The notes: a model not told the origin generated them from the sequence alone. A DNA stretch of 19,505 nucleotides from an uncultured Eubacteriales bacterium (GCA_905210545.1 CAJLXC010000031.1:1-19505); one strand, 5' to 3'. Counted from the stretch's first letter, positions 7,801 through 16,347 are shown. Made by a program: numbers and translations.

Positions 7801-9819
7801 TATTCCGTTCTTACTTCTTCCGGATACGTGGATATAGCGTTCAATGCGTTTGACGGAAAAGACGTTTCTCTCAGCGGAATGACCGTATATGACGGAAAAG
7901 TTGCCGTTAAAACGAGCTTTAACTCTTATCAGACGGCATATCTTTTGACTAATACGGACGCGGCTACCGCGGGAAGCCTGCCCTATATCGCGATTGAAGA
8001 AAAAGTGTTAAATGTGGTCGGCTCCGGCAAAGTAAACGGCAAAGACTTCACCGTAAGCATTAACGTAGGCAACAAGCCCGACAGCAACGAAAAAGCGGCT
8101 GTTCTTAAAGCGACTTACGGAAACGACGTGATAGACGTAAACGTAGTGGCTAATAAGTGGGTTGCCGTTCTTGACGGCGTTGAATATTACGTAGAAGCTA
8201 TAAACAACGAATACGCGGATCTTTTGATTTACCAAGCGTGGACTTATAGATATACCGGTCGCAATTACGTGCTTAACGGCAAAACCGTCACTATGGAAGC
8301 GGTCGTAAACGAAGACGGAGAAAGCGTTATCGTTGTTAAATTCAACGGAGAAGTCGTTGAAGCGGCGTTTGAAGATTTAGGTTCTACCGCAAAGATGATG
8401 ACCTTCACCTATAATAACGTAAATTATAAAACGCTTCTCAGCGAAAATTACGACACTCTTATCGGAATGAGAGTATTCACCGAAAACGAATACGAATTCT
8501 TCTATAACGGCGAATACGACGAAAACGACGACGCTTATACCGTAAAAATCGACGGAAAAGATTTCAGATTCAAGTTTGAAATCGGCAGAGAGTTCGTTTC
8601 CAACTACGATTATGCCGTAATCATAGACGCAGAAAACTCTTCTTACGACGGTAAAACACTTAAGTTTGCTCAATACGTATACGAAGCAAGCACGCTCGTA
8701 TTCGTAACGGAAGACGGCAGCTTTGCTTATAACGTAGAAGACAAGACCGTTTCTAAAGACGTTCTTCCCGAAAACGAAGAGATAGCTGGACTTAAACTAA
8801 ACGGCGCAGAAAAGTCCGAAGTAAAAGACGTTACGCTTATCGTAAAATACGACGGCTTTAAAGACGGCAAAGCTACGGTTAAGGCATATTTCGATTTCTC
8901 CTCTTCTTATGACGGTGAACTCAACGTTGCTACCGTAGAGAAGATAAACGGCGGATATAAGCTCACAGGCGTGATAGAGAAAAACAAGACCGTTACCGCA
9001 TATCTCCTTAAAGAAAGCGACGGATTCGCTCTTTACAGCGAAGCACAATATGCGCTCGCGGGCGAATACACCGTAGGCGATAAAACTTTCGTGATTAGCG
9101 GAACGCACGAAAACGGCGCGTTCTCCTATAAGATTTCCTATAACGGCGCGGAAGCCGTAGCTTTCGTACCCGACTTCGCCAAAAAGTCGTTTGAAATCGC
9201 TTCCGGCGACGATAAGGTTATATTCTCGTTCGAAATTAAAGACGGCAAGGCGGAATTCAAGGTAGACGTTGTTCCCGCCGCGGCAATGAAGTTCGTTTCT
9301 ACAGGAATGTATTTCTATAATATGGATTCAAGTTGGTCTAATCAACATTTCGAAGTAACCATTACGTTTAAGAGTGTCGAAAACGGTAAAGCTAAATATG
9401 ATATAGTTTATAATGACTGGTATAAATCCGAAGGAACGCTCAGCGACGACGGAACGTATGTTGCAAGTACCTTTAAATATCCGTTTAACGCTGCGGTCAG
9501 AGTTTACCTCAACCCCGTGTCCGATGAGTATTACAAATACGTGGTTATTAAAGAAAGCGACTCGGTTACTAAACTTATCGGAACGTTCAAGGACGGCGAA
9601 GGCAACACGCTTATCGAAACCAAGCTCGTTGCGACTTCTACCGACGACGACGGAGAACCCGATTATAGCGAACGTTATATCAGCGTTTCGTATAACGGAA
9701 AAACCGCGAAAGCTTCTTTCTCGGCTTCTGCAAGCGAAATTACGTTCAAAATCGACGGCAAGACTTACGTTGCGAAGCTCGACACGACCGGCAAGATGAC
9801 CGTTGCGGAAAAGGCTTAA
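4813..9819 (+). CDS. Giant Ig-like/beta-module lipoprotein of unknown function
   Basis: A 1668-residue predicted lipoprotein. AAGGAG at 4797-4802 precedes the ATG, and the lipobox AIGC places the acylated cysteine at residue 26. Residues about 32-112 look like a bacterial Ig-like domain: a VESIELNKTT opening, a DDYEITIKYSDGKTEKV middle and a GTYDVTVSASGKTVTLKVTV end. Residues about 113-195 and 196-270 look like two further Ig/MBG-like beta domains. The remaining 1400 residues are built of loosely repeated beta units with a G-x-Y/F-x-DGN-x-L start and a V-x-YNG core, for example near residues 471-496, 1415-1450 and 1588-1650. No catalytic motif, transmembrane segment after the signal, or wall anchor is seen. 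Composition is rich in Lys, Asp, Gly and Tyr. A binding or scaffold role is inference only. Confidence 0.78.
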   Translation: MKLKKLLTGILAAIMVITIAIAAIGCGDKEVTVESIELNKTTAEFFAGESLKLDDYEITIKYSDGKTEKVALKEAMLNADDLSKLSNAGTYDVTVSASGKTVTLKVTVKNLDLTDAAIADKSVAYTGEAIYPDVTGIPESATVLWTIYEGEDATGKKVEEAVDAGTYFAEAKISLKNHNDLTLSAKIVIAKQKVDPSKLEWSNLVKFYEGEEISLDATVKGLPEGIEIDSFEGETTANKKGKYTATVKFKGENKNYIIEDYSLSWEVVADVTLDKWFTANNGALKSATFTKDANDGFKGTFAFDGESVKYDIVYDIEGGKASFTLESGSGISEIAVSGDILTVVKAEETFKFITKGDIETYFDDTYSLLTEELSLVFDEANGKAVLSVKANGKSTEKPVSIQFADNATSATDAKFVAADGVYAEYSSSYKNLRIYKYKLASNLGLIGDSSYDEYYDLAKKADVDELKGKLFSGEFVDKDGNVLKIDKDKLTASYNGVNAGMYAVLYSGKATLKITLDTENKGKDLTAENGFYKFAGTSYSASVYFPKEYLNYTGIYYLVGESGLVTTEKFSFNEYSSYFDVRSNFIPDGKTSSESKTFDFGVTGKNALKLEKDGTKLVAKLVLADGNEYAAITFNQDGTATANGKTFKKVEKLINKKSSWGSGGQYYAADGSALAYSLPYGKAGTFTFGGKDYTAYVLSYEGNKLTIVISDGENSHTIVSEDKRYVTVDGTIYLADDVYNLENGFKFDQEFVRGESKVKLAASGVLVDGVKLTNAQFSFVDDGNNNGRTVLKTTGNKDGVTCNVVFYSRLSVKVNDLAYVPSIYSTIVGIDYKPSVTSEDTFTITVDGKFMFNGVEYIPSTVNDRYSDIRFVVKVNGYNHVYKLYTYKNNLQANFIYNGAEKLDVDYYPIAYYIYKGLYRNGDKVFYFDGDLVCYDNGSKNDEYTFKSMDATSATINVASGKEATFVQKDGKVTVTYQGEVYEKVLNFDLADYFGNYSVLTSSGYVDIAFNAFDGKDVSLSGMTVYDGKVAVKTSFNSYQTAYLLTNTDAATAGSLPYIAIEEKVLNVVGSGKVNGKDFTVSINVGNKPDSNEKAAVLKATYGNDVIDVNVVANKWVAVLDGVEYYVEAINNEYADLLIYQAWTYRYTGRNYVLNGKTVTMEAVVNEDGESVIVVKFNGEVVEAAFEDLGSTAKMMTFTYNNVNYKTLLSENYDTLIGMRVFTENEYEFFYNGEYDENDDAYTVKIDGKDFRFKFEIGREFVSNYDYAVIIDAENSSYDGKTLKFAQYVYEASTLVFVTEDGSFAYNVEDKTVSKDVLPENEEIAGLKLNGAEKSEVKDVTLIVKYDGFKDGKATVKAYFDFSSSYDGELNVATVEKINGGYKLTGVIEKNKTVTAYLLKESDGFALYSEAQYALAGEYTVGDKTFVISGTHENGAFSYKISYNGAEAVAFVPDFAKKSFEIASGDDKVIFSFEIKDGKAEFKVDVVPAAAMKFVSTGMYFYNMDSSWSNQHFEVTITFKSVENGKAKYDIVYNDWYKSEGTLSDDGTYVASTFKYPFNAAVRVYLNPVSDEYYKYVVIKESDSVTKLIGTFKDGEGNTLIETKLVATSTDDDGEPDYSERYISVSYNGKTAKASFSASASEITFKIDGKTYVAKLDTTGKMTVAEKA

Positions 9820-9884
9820 AAGGCGCGGACGCGACTTTTAAAATACAATCGTCTTTTTTAAGACGAAACAGAACTATTACGGAG

Positions 9885-9914
9885 ATATTCCCTCGCTTTA
9901 TCGCGGGGGAATAT
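9885..9914 (+). terminator. Stable hairpin after the giant lipoprotein gene, possible terminator
   Basis: ATATTCCCTCGC (9885-9896) pairs with GCGGGGGAATAT (9903-9914) over 12 bases with one G-U, around a TTTATC loop. The plus strand then reads ACGCCGTTTTAG, so the T-run is short and displaced and termination may be partial. A second perfect 7-bp stem with a TTTT loop lies at 9849-9866. The next ribosome site (9926-9934) lies outside the stem, so sequestration is unlikely. Confidence 0.38.
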
Positions 9915-9940
9915 ACGCCGTTTTAGAAAGGGGGCTTTTT

Positions 9941-10228
9941 ATGGACGATAAAAACAAACGCCGTGATTTTATCGACGACGACAGGACGGTTTCCGACATG
10001 TCGTCCGAATGGATGCCCTGGAACTCCGGCGTGAGAAAACGCCACTCCCGAAAAAAAGTTAAAAACGCAGAAAACGCGGAGAATAAAAGCGGCTCGTTTA
10101 TCAAGCCCGACAAAGAAGAGTATAAAAAACTCGTTTGGGGGCAGTTTCTTGCGGCTTTGCCTATGTTTTTATGTGTTCTCGCGGCGTTTGCGATTATGTT
10201 TTTACTCGCAAGGTTGTGGCTTAAATAA
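9941..10228 (+). CDS. Small single-pass membrane protein, uncharacterised
   Basis: A 95-residue protein with a strong AAAGGGGG ribosome site six bases before the ATG. Residues 1-65 are polar and highly charged, probably cytoplasmic. Residues about 68-92 form one hydrophobic helix (FLAALPMFLCVLAAFAIMFL), ending in a short basic tail. The N-terminal segment DDDRTVSDMSSEWMPW looks like a conserved motif; I recall similar D-D-G-R-x-I-x-x-M-N-x-x-G-M-P-W sequences in unnamed clostridial proteins, but cannot check this here. No function can be assigned. It sits between two lipoprotein genes, 33 bases before the next, so it may belong to the same transcript. Confidence 0.72.
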   Translation: MDDKNKRRDFIDDDRTVSDMSSEWMPWNSGVRKRHSRKKVKNAENAENKSGSFIKPDKEEYKKLVWGQFLAALPMFLCVLAAFAIMFLLARLWLK

Positions 10229-10261
10229 CGATAAAACCATTACTCGATTTACGGTGGTTAA

Positions 10262-11476
10262 ATGAAAAAATTAAAACGGAAAATAATACCCGCGCTGGCG
10301 GCGTTATGTTTACTCTGCGCGGCACTGGCTGCGGGTTGCAATAATAAATTCGATCCGCTTAAAGAAGGCTACACGGCTACCGTCGTGTATTACGCCAACG
10401 ACAAGGCGGGCGGCGAGGGTGTCTTTCCCGGAGCTAACGGCGCAACGGTGCGTACTTTCAGGTACAAGCCGAACACGCCCGTAATGAAGCCCGGCAGCAG
10501 CAAGTTCCCCGAGCCTATCGTTTCCGGCGCGCACGTTTCCGGCTGGCATATCGCCAAGGTCGGAGAAGACGGCTTGCCCCTTAAAGACGAAAACGGAAAT
10601 TTCGTTCTCGAAGAAGAGATTTTCGATTTCTCCGCGGGCAGAAGCGGCGGCGACGACAGCGTTATTTATCTGGTTGCGGTCTGGTCCAAAAACTACAAGT
10701 TCACCGTTGACGTGGGCGAAGCGGCAAGAGCCGCGGGCGTTGCCGACGTCGTGAACGAAAACTATTCGGAGGCGGGTTCCGTTTCTAAGCCCGGCATCGA
10801 TCCCGAATGGCACGGACACACCTTTTATTATTACAAGGATAAAGACGGCAACCGTATTTATGATTCCGACTGGGAAAAAATCGTTTTAGACGACGAGCAT
10901 ACCGAAGTAACCGTTTACGCGGAATGGCTCGACGGAATCTGGACAATCGTTACCGAAAAAAGCGAGTTGTCCGCAATAGGCGGCGCAAGCAACTACGTGT
11001 TAGACGCGGATATAGATTTCGGCAGATACGAGAACGGCGTTCTCGTCCGCCGCGGACTTTTTAACGGCGCGTTTAAGTTCAGGGGTAAGTTTTTCGGCAA
11101 CGGACATACTATCAAAAACTTTGAATATACTACGCAGAACAACACTATAGACGAAGCCACAGGCTCTGCCGGCGCGTTCTTCTTTAAAGATAACGGCTGC
11201 ATTTACGACGTTAAGTTTGAAAACTGCGTCGTGAACGCCAAGCTCAACCTGCTCGGGGTCCGGTCTTATTCGGTCGGATTTATCGCAGGCACGGTGAGCG
11301 GCGATATGAGCAGATTTTACGGACTTTCGTTTAAGAATTGTCAACTCGTAATCAGCACTCAGGCAGAATTCGTCGCGGGGCAAAACGGCTACGCGGGCGT
11401 TTTCGGCAAAATTATCGGCGACGGCGAATTTTCCGTTCCCGAAGCCGACAGAGATATAAGAGTGGTCTCTAAATAA
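10262..11476 (+). CDS. Surface lipoprotein with B-repeat-like and GLUG-like segments
   Basis: A 404-residue predicted lipoprotein; the lipobox LAAGC gives the acylated cysteine at residue 26. A modest GGTGG ribosome site lies at 10253-10257. Residues about 37-142 and 147-222 resemble Listeria-Bacteroides/InlB-type repeats, each closing with an aromatic-rich strand (YLVAVWSK, VTVYAEWLDG). Residues about 223-395 carry a parallel-beta or GLUG-like pattern: FRGKFFGNGHTIKNFEY, then IYDVKFENCVVN, a GFIAGTVSGD turn and FYGLSFKNCQLV. Such proteins bind surfaces or glycans in other bacteria; no enzyme active site is visible. It ends soon after the second GLUG-like turn, shorter than many relatives. 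A short 28-base gap separates it from oppA. Confidence 0.72.
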   Translation: MKKLKRKIIPALAALCLLCAALAAGCNNKFDPLKEGYTATVVYYANDKAGGEGVFPGANGATVRTFRYKPNTPVMKPGSSKFPEPIVSGAHVSGWHIAKVGEDGLPLKDENGNFVLEEEIFDFSAGRSGGDDSVIYLVAVWSKNYKFTVDVGEAARAAGVADVVNENYSEAGSVSKPGIDPEWHGHTFYYYKDKDGNRIYDSDWEKIVLDDEHTEVTVYAEWLDGIWTIVTEKSELSAIGGASNYVLDADIDFGRYENGVLVRRGLFNGAFKFRGKFFGNGHTIKNFEYTTQNNTIDEATGSAGAFFFKDNGCIYDVKFENCVVNAKLNLLGVRSYSVGFIAGTVSGDMSRFYGLSFKNCQLVISTQAEFVAGQNGYAGVFGKIIGDGEFSVPEADRDIRVVSK

Positions 11477-11504
11477 TAAAGAATAATCATATAAGGAGCA
11501 GAAT

Positions 11505-14231
11505 ATGAAGAAAAAATTAGTTTCCGTAATTATGGCGGCTACCTTTGCCGCAACGGCGTTTGCAGGGTGCGGCGGCAAAGACAACCCTCCCGCGCCTACG
11601 CCCGGCGGCGACGCTTACGTCCCTTCCGAAAAAGAACAGACTCAACCGCTCGTTTTCGGTATAGACGGCGCGGACGGCGTTTTTAGCCCGTTCTTTTCTA
11701 CCGCGGCGTATGACACCGAAATCACCGGTATGACGCAGATAGGCATGCTTACTTCAAAGGGAACAAACTACGCTTACGGCGACGACGAAGCGTGCGTCGT
11801 TAAAGATCTCGATATAACTTATCTCGCAGACGACAAAACCGGCGAGGTCAAATCCGCCGAAAAAGCGAAATACACGAGATACGACTTCCTTATCAAAAAG
11901 GGAATAAAGTTCTCCGACGGAGCAGATCTCACCATAAAAGATATTTTATTTAACCTTTACGTTTATCTCGATCCTGCTTATACGGGCAGCGCGACTCTGT
12001 ATTCTACCGATATAGTCGGGCTTAAACAATACAGAACACAGTCCGCGGACGAAAACGCCAGCTACGAAATCGAAGAGCAGGCTATGATAAACGCCAACAA
12101 CCGTCAGGACAGAATTTATAACTGGCTCAACAATCAATATCTTTTGTCGCAGGCGGGCGGAAAATACGAAAATTTAACTCCCGAGCAGAAAGCGCAATAC
12201 GATAACAATGCGGACGCTTATGCCGAAGAAATCGCAAAAGACTTAAAGTACTTTTTGCCCAGATACAGAGTAGAGATAGAAAACGACTACGGTTCGGCGC
12301 AGTCTTCCTTTACCGAGAGTCAGAAAGAATACGCTTATGACGACGGAGAATTCTGGCAGGCGTATTTCTATATGTACGGCATCGTAAAGAGAAAACAAAA
12401 AACCGGCGGCGGCGATATGAAAGACGAGAAGGGCAGATTTATTCTCGATTTTGACGCCGTTACCGAATATATGGCAAACTACGTTGCCGAAAACTGGCAG
12501 AGCTGCGAAGGCGCGACCGAAGCTGAGAAAAAAGCCAACGCCAAAAAGCAAGGCGCGATCGCTTACGTTTTCAGCGCGACCGTCGGGGAAGAAAGAGCAG
12601 ACGGCACGATAGATTATAACTATGATAAATTCAAATATACCGTTATCGGCAGCGCAACCACTTCCGACTTGTATACCGAAATGCTCGCGGACGAGCGTTC
12701 CAAAATAATCAAGAGCAACGAACAAAGCAACGTTACGAAAAGCATAAGCGGCGTTACGTATTCTAAAGTAACTTCTTTCCGCAACGAAAAGGACAAAAAA
12801 ACCTATTCTTTAGACGGCGAATACGATCAGCTTTCCATTCTCGTCAATAAAATAGACCCCAAGGCGATCTGGAACTTTGCGTTCACCGTCGCGCCCCTGC
12901 ACTATTATTCTTACGAAGGCGCGGGCAGCGATTCCGAATGGAACGTAAACAACAACTTCGGCGTAGTGTTCAACAGCACGGATTTTATGAACGACGTTCT
13001 TAAAGCGAGCGAAAAACTCGGCGTTCCCGTAGGCGCGGGCGTTTACAAAGCGACCAACGCGACGGGCGATCTCGGCGGCAAAGCGTATCCTGCGAGAAAC
13101 GAGTTCAGAAACAGCAACCGTATTTATTACGAAAGAAACACCTATTTCGATTTGCTTGACGGCGTAGAAAACGGCGGAACGATTCAGAACGCAAAGGTCA
13201 AATACTTCCAGTACAAGGTCGTAAACTCCAACCTGCTCGTGGATTCGCTCGCCACCAAAGAAATAGACGTCGGCTCGCCGTCCGCAACCAGCAACACGAC
13301 CAACGAACTCAACAAATATGCTTTCCTTAAATCGGAAAGGGTTCTCACCAACGGTTACGGTTACGTGGGTATCAACGCCGCGGAAATCCCCGACGTGTGG
13401 ATGAGAAGAGCCATCATCAAGGCTATGGATACCAAAACGATAAGTCAGGGCTATTATAAAGGCGGGCTTTGCGAGCTTATTTATCGCCCGATGTCCACAC
13501 AGTCCTGGGCATATCCGGCAGATAAAACGACTTCTTTCAGTTTTACCGACGATGAAGAATATTTCGTGGATTACGCTTTTGACGAAACGGGCAAAGATAT
13601 TGTGCAGATGCTCGAAGATCACGGTTACGAAGTAAACGGCGAAGGCAAAGTCGTTAAAGACGCCGACGGCAACGCGCTAAAGCAAATCACCTTTACGGTC
13701 GCGGGCGAAACGGACGATCACCCCGCATGGCAGATGTTTAAGCAAGCGGAAAGAGTGCTTGAAAGCGTAGGTTTCGATATAGACGTAAAAACGGACGCGT
13801 TCGCGCTCAAAAAACTCGCAAGCGGTCAGCTTTCGGTATGGGCGGCGGCGTGGTCATCTACCATCGACCCCGATATGTATCAGGTTTATCACAAAGATTC
13901 CACCGCGGGCAGCACGCTCAACTGGGGGTATAACGCGATAAAGAAGGATAAGAGCAAATACAGTTATGAATGGAAGGTAATAGACGAGCTTTCCAAACTC
14001 ATAGACAAAGGTCGTCAGTCGATAGATAATTCCAAGAACGGCACAAGAGCGCAGGTTTACAGAAAAGCTCTCGATAAGGTTATGGAGCTTGCCGTAGAAA
14101 TGCCCACCTATCAGAGAAACGACTTAACCGTTTATAACGGAGAAAAAATAGATTCTTCTACGCTGAATCAGAATCCCACCGCGTACGACGGCTTGTTCTC
14201 GCGCATCTGGGAAGTCGGTTATACCAAATAA
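11505..14231 (+). CDS. oppA: Oligopeptide ABC transporter substrate-binding lipoprotein with large insertion
   Basis: A 908-residue family 5 (SBP_bac_5) receptor that delivers peptides to the membrane transporter. AAGGAG at 11493-11498 precedes the ATG. The signal peptide ends in FAGC with the lipidated cysteine at residue 22; Phe at -3 is unusual but tolerable. Family features include the N-terminal PLVFGIDGADGVFSPFFST, FLIKKGIKFSDGADLTIKDI (about residues 129-148), VPVGAGVYKAT, YVGINAAEIPDVWMRRAIIK and the C-terminal VWAAAWSSTIDPD. Typical members are about 500-600 residues. The excess is mainly a charged, helix-rich block at residues about 178-440 inserted in the N-terminal lobe. It is followed after 15 bases by oppB, and the ligand is inferred from family and context. 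Confidence 0.9.
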   Translation: MKKKLVSVIMAATFAATAFAGCGGKDNPPAPTPGGDAYVPSEKEQTQPLVFGIDGADGVFSPFFSTAAYDTEITGMTQIGMLTSKGTNYAYGDDEACVVKDLDITYLADDKTGEVKSAEKAKYTRYDFLIKKGIKFSDGADLTIKDILFNLYVYLDPAYTGSATLYSTDIVGLKQYRTQSADENASYEIEEQAMINANNRQDRIYNWLNNQYLLSQAGGKYENLTPEQKAQYDNNADAYAEEIAKDLKYFLPRYRVEIENDYGSAQSSFTESQKEYAYDDGEFWQAYFYMYGIVKRKQKTGGGDMKDEKGRFILDFDAVTEYMANYVAENWQSCEGATEAEKKANAKKQGAIAYVFSATVGEERADGTIDYNYDKFKYTVIGSATTSDLYTEMLADERSKIIKSNEQSNVTKSISGVTYSKVTSFRNEKDKKTYSLDGEYDQLSILVNKIDPKAIWNFAFTVAPLHYYSYEGAGSDSEWNVNNNFGVVFNSTDFMNDVLKASEKLGVPVGAGVYKATNATGDLGGKAYPARNEFRNSNRIYYERNTYFDLLDGVENGGTIQNAKVKYFQYKVVNSNLLVDSLATKEIDVGSPSATSNTTNELNKYAFLKSERVLTNGYGYVGINAAEIPDVWMRRAIIKAMDTKTISQGYYKGGLCELIYRPMSTQSWAYPADKTTSFSFTDDEEYFVDYAFDETGKDIVQMLEDHGYEVNGEGKVVKDADGNALKQITFTVAGETDDHPAWQMFKQAERVLESVGFDIDVKTDAFALKKLASGQLSVWAAAWSSTIDPDMYQVYHKDSTAGSTLNWGYNAIKKDKSKYSYEWKVIDELSKLIDKGRQSIDNSKNGTRAQVYRKALDKVMELAVEMPTYQRNDLTVYNGEKIDSSTLNQNPTAYDGLFSRIWEVGYTK

Positions 14232-14246
14232 AACGGAGCACCGTTA

Positions 14247-15242
14247 ATGTTCAAATATATAGTCAAAAGAATACTTCTCGCTATCCTTATCCTTTTAGGG
14301 GTGTCGATGATAATATACTCGCTCGTTAAGCTTATGCCCGTAAACTTTATTGAGGATAAGTATCGCGCGCAGCTGCTCGACGGAACGATCAAGCAGGAAG
14401 AAGTAGACAGAATGCTCGAATTATACGGGCTTAAAGATAACTCTTTCGGCGGAATAGTCAAAGGTTATTTTATGTGGATAGGCAACGTTCTGCGCGGAGA
14501 TCTCGGTCACTCGTTCAAATACGAAGACAAGGTCGCAAACGTTATTTTCGAAAATATGGGAATCTCTTTCGGTATCGCGTTCGTCGCGCTTATCATAGAG
14601 TTTCTCATTGCCATTCCGCTCGGAGTCAAAGCCGCGGTCAATCAGAACGGCGTTGTCGATTACACGAGCAGCGTGCTTGCCATGATAGGCACGGCGCTGC
14701 CTACGTTCTTCTTCGCCGCTATCTGTATACAGCTTTTCTCCGTTCAGCTCGGCTGGGTTCCGGTAAACGGGCTGCAAAGCACGCTGCCTTCTACGGCGAG
14801 CGGCTTTACGCGGTTTATGGATAAGGTCTGGCACCTTATTCTGCCGATATTTATAATGGTTTTCCTTTCCGTAGGCTCGCTTATGCGTTATACGAGAGCC
14901 AACACCTTAGACGTGCTTAACGCCGACTACATAAGAACGGCGCGCGCCAAAGGCTTGCCGGAAAGCAAGGTTATTTATAAACACGCGTTCAGAAACACGC
15001 TTATTCCGCTCGTAACGCTTCTCGCGGGGACAATCCCCGGACTTTTCAGCGGCGCGATGATTACCGAACAGATTTTTTCTATCCCCGGTATCGGTCTTAA
15101 AGCTTACGACGCGCTTAAAGCGGGAGATATTCCTTTTATAATGGGTTACAATATGTTCCTTGCAATCCTCACGGTTTTGGGAACGCTGCTTGCCGACCTT
15201 ATGTACGCGGTAGTCGATCCGCGAGTTAAAATCACCAAATAA
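14247..15242 (+). CDS. oppB: Oligopeptide ABC transporter permease OppB
   Basis: A 331-residue membrane permease of the DppB/OppB type that forms half of the peptide channel. The first helix is at residues about 8-29 (ILLAILILLGVSMIIYSLV), followed by the long external segment typical of OppB and five further helices. The EAA coupling loop that contacts the ATPase reads DYIRTARAKGLPESKV (about residues 228-243), followed by HAFRNTLIPLVT and the conserved EQIFSIPGIG. CGGAG at 14234-14238 serves as ribosome site. The stop codon overlaps the AAGGAG of oppC, indicating tight coupling. Confidence 0.95.
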   Translation: MFKYIVKRILLAILILLGVSMIIYSLVKLMPVNFIEDKYRAQLLDGTIKQEEVDRMLELYGLKDNSFGGIVKGYFMWIGNVLRGDLGHSFKYEDKVANVIFENMGISFGIAFVALIIEFLIAIPLGVKAAVNQNGVVDYTSSVLAMIGTALPTFFFAAICIQLFSVQLGWVPVNGLQSTLPSTASGFTRFMDKVWHLILPIFIMVFLSVGSLMRYTRANTLDVLNADYIRTARAKGLPESKVIYKHAFRNTLIPLVTLLAGTIPGLFSGAMITEQIFSIPGIGLKAYDALKAGDIPFIMGYNMFLAILTVLGTLLADLMYAVVDPRVKITK

Positions 15243-15253
15243 GGAGAAGTCTT

Positions 15254-16339
15254 ATGGATCAGCAAGAAAAAATCGTTTCCGAAATCATAGAAGAAGACGA
15301 ACACAGCGGCGACTTCTCCGATATGGAACGGCTCGAAGACAGAGTAAAGCTCCTTTCGCCCGGCAGACTCGTGCTTAAACGGTTTTTCCGTTCTAAACTG
15401 TCCGTCATCGGACTTTGCACGCTTATTTTTCTGTTCGCGTTCTCGTTTATCGGACCCGTGTTCAGATACGTTTGCCCGTTCGTATGGGGGCAGGACGAAG
15501 TCGATACCACGCCCGGTCCGTGGCAGGATATAAACAAACCGTTCGAATACGTTGACGAGAACGGCGAAAAATATCTTACTTACGAATATTCGCGCGAAAG
15601 AAGCGAAAAACTCAATCAGGACAGCTATCCTTCCAAAAACCACTGGTTCGGCACGGATAACAACGGTTACGACGTGTTTTCGAGACTTATGTACGGCGGG
15701 CGCGTTTCGCTTACGCTCGGCTTCGTCGTCGTTATTTTAGAAACGCTGCTCGGCGTGTTGCTCGGCGGACTTGCGGGATATTTCGGCAAGTGGGTAGATC
15801 AGCTTATAATGCGTATCGTGGATATTTTTAACTGTATACCTACGCTGCCTATAATGCTTATCATAAGCTTTATGTTAGACGCCAACGGCGTTGCCGATAT
15901 GCCCAAGCTTTATATTATGATGGCTTTGCTTACGTTAATCGGCTGGGCGGGCGTAGCGCGAATGGTCAGAGGTCAGATACTCTTTCTGCGCGAGCAGGAA
16001 TATATGATGGCTGCGGAATGTACCGGTCTTTCGGTTAAAAGAAAGATTTTTAAGCACCTTTTGCCCAACGTTCTGCCTCAGCTTATCGTTTCTATGACGC
16101 TCGGTCTCGGCAGCATAATCCTTACGGAAGCAACTCTCGGTTATCTGGGGCTGGGGCTTCCCGCGGAGTTCGCGACCTGGGGCAATATGATAAACGTACT
16201 GACTAAACAGGTCTCTTACTGGGGTATGTATCCTAATCAATGGGTACCCGTCGGTATATGTATCGTTCTCGCCGTGCTTTCGTTCAACTTCGTGGGCGAC
16301 GGATTAAGAGACGCGTTCGATCCCAAAATGAAAAGATAG
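15254..16339 (+). CDS. oppC: Oligopeptide ABC transporter permease OppC
   Basis: A 361-residue partner permease. An acidic N-terminal tail of about 35 residues leads into the OppC_N segment (LVLKRFFRSKLSVIG) and the first helix at about residues 49-70. The external loop then carries HWFGTDNNGYDVFSRLMYGG, the conserved family signature preceding helix two. The EAA loop is EYMMAAECTGLSVKRKIF (about residues 248-265), followed by LLPNVLPQLIV and ATLGYLGLG. The protein is longer than the usual 290-300 residues, chiefly because of the acidic tail and an extended external loop (about residues 71-132). AAGGAG overlaps the oppB stop. The C-terminal FVGDGLRDAFDPKMKR is typical of the family. Confidence 0.95.
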   Translation: MDQQEKIVSEIIEEDEHSGDFSDMERLEDRVKLLSPGRLVLKRFFRSKLSVIGLCTLIFLFAFSFIGPVFRYVCPFVWGQDEVDTTPGPWQDINKPFEYVDENGEKYLTYEYSRERSEKLNQDSYPSKNHWFGTDNNGYDVFSRLMYGGRVSLTLGFVVVILETLLGVLLGGLAGYFGKWVDQLIMRIVDIFNCIPTLPIMLIISFMLDANGVADMPKLYIMMALLTLIGWAGVARMVRGQILFLREQEYMMAAECTGLSVKRKIFKHLLPNVLPQLIVSMTLGLGSIILTEATLGYLGLGLPAEFATWGNMINVLTKQVSYWGMYPNQWVPVGICIVLAVLSFNFVGDGLRDAFDPKMKR

Positions 16340-16347
16340 GTGAGAGT

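Noticed and set aside
12810..13622. 270-residue minus-strand open frame in oppA
   Set aside because: It lies fully within conserved substrate-binding sequence on the plus strand, so it is a shadow.
16240..16347. Upstream ATG extension of OppD
   Set aside because: It would overlap oppC by 100 bases and add a basic sequence unlike OppD. The ATG at 16348 has a proper ribosome site after the oppC stop.
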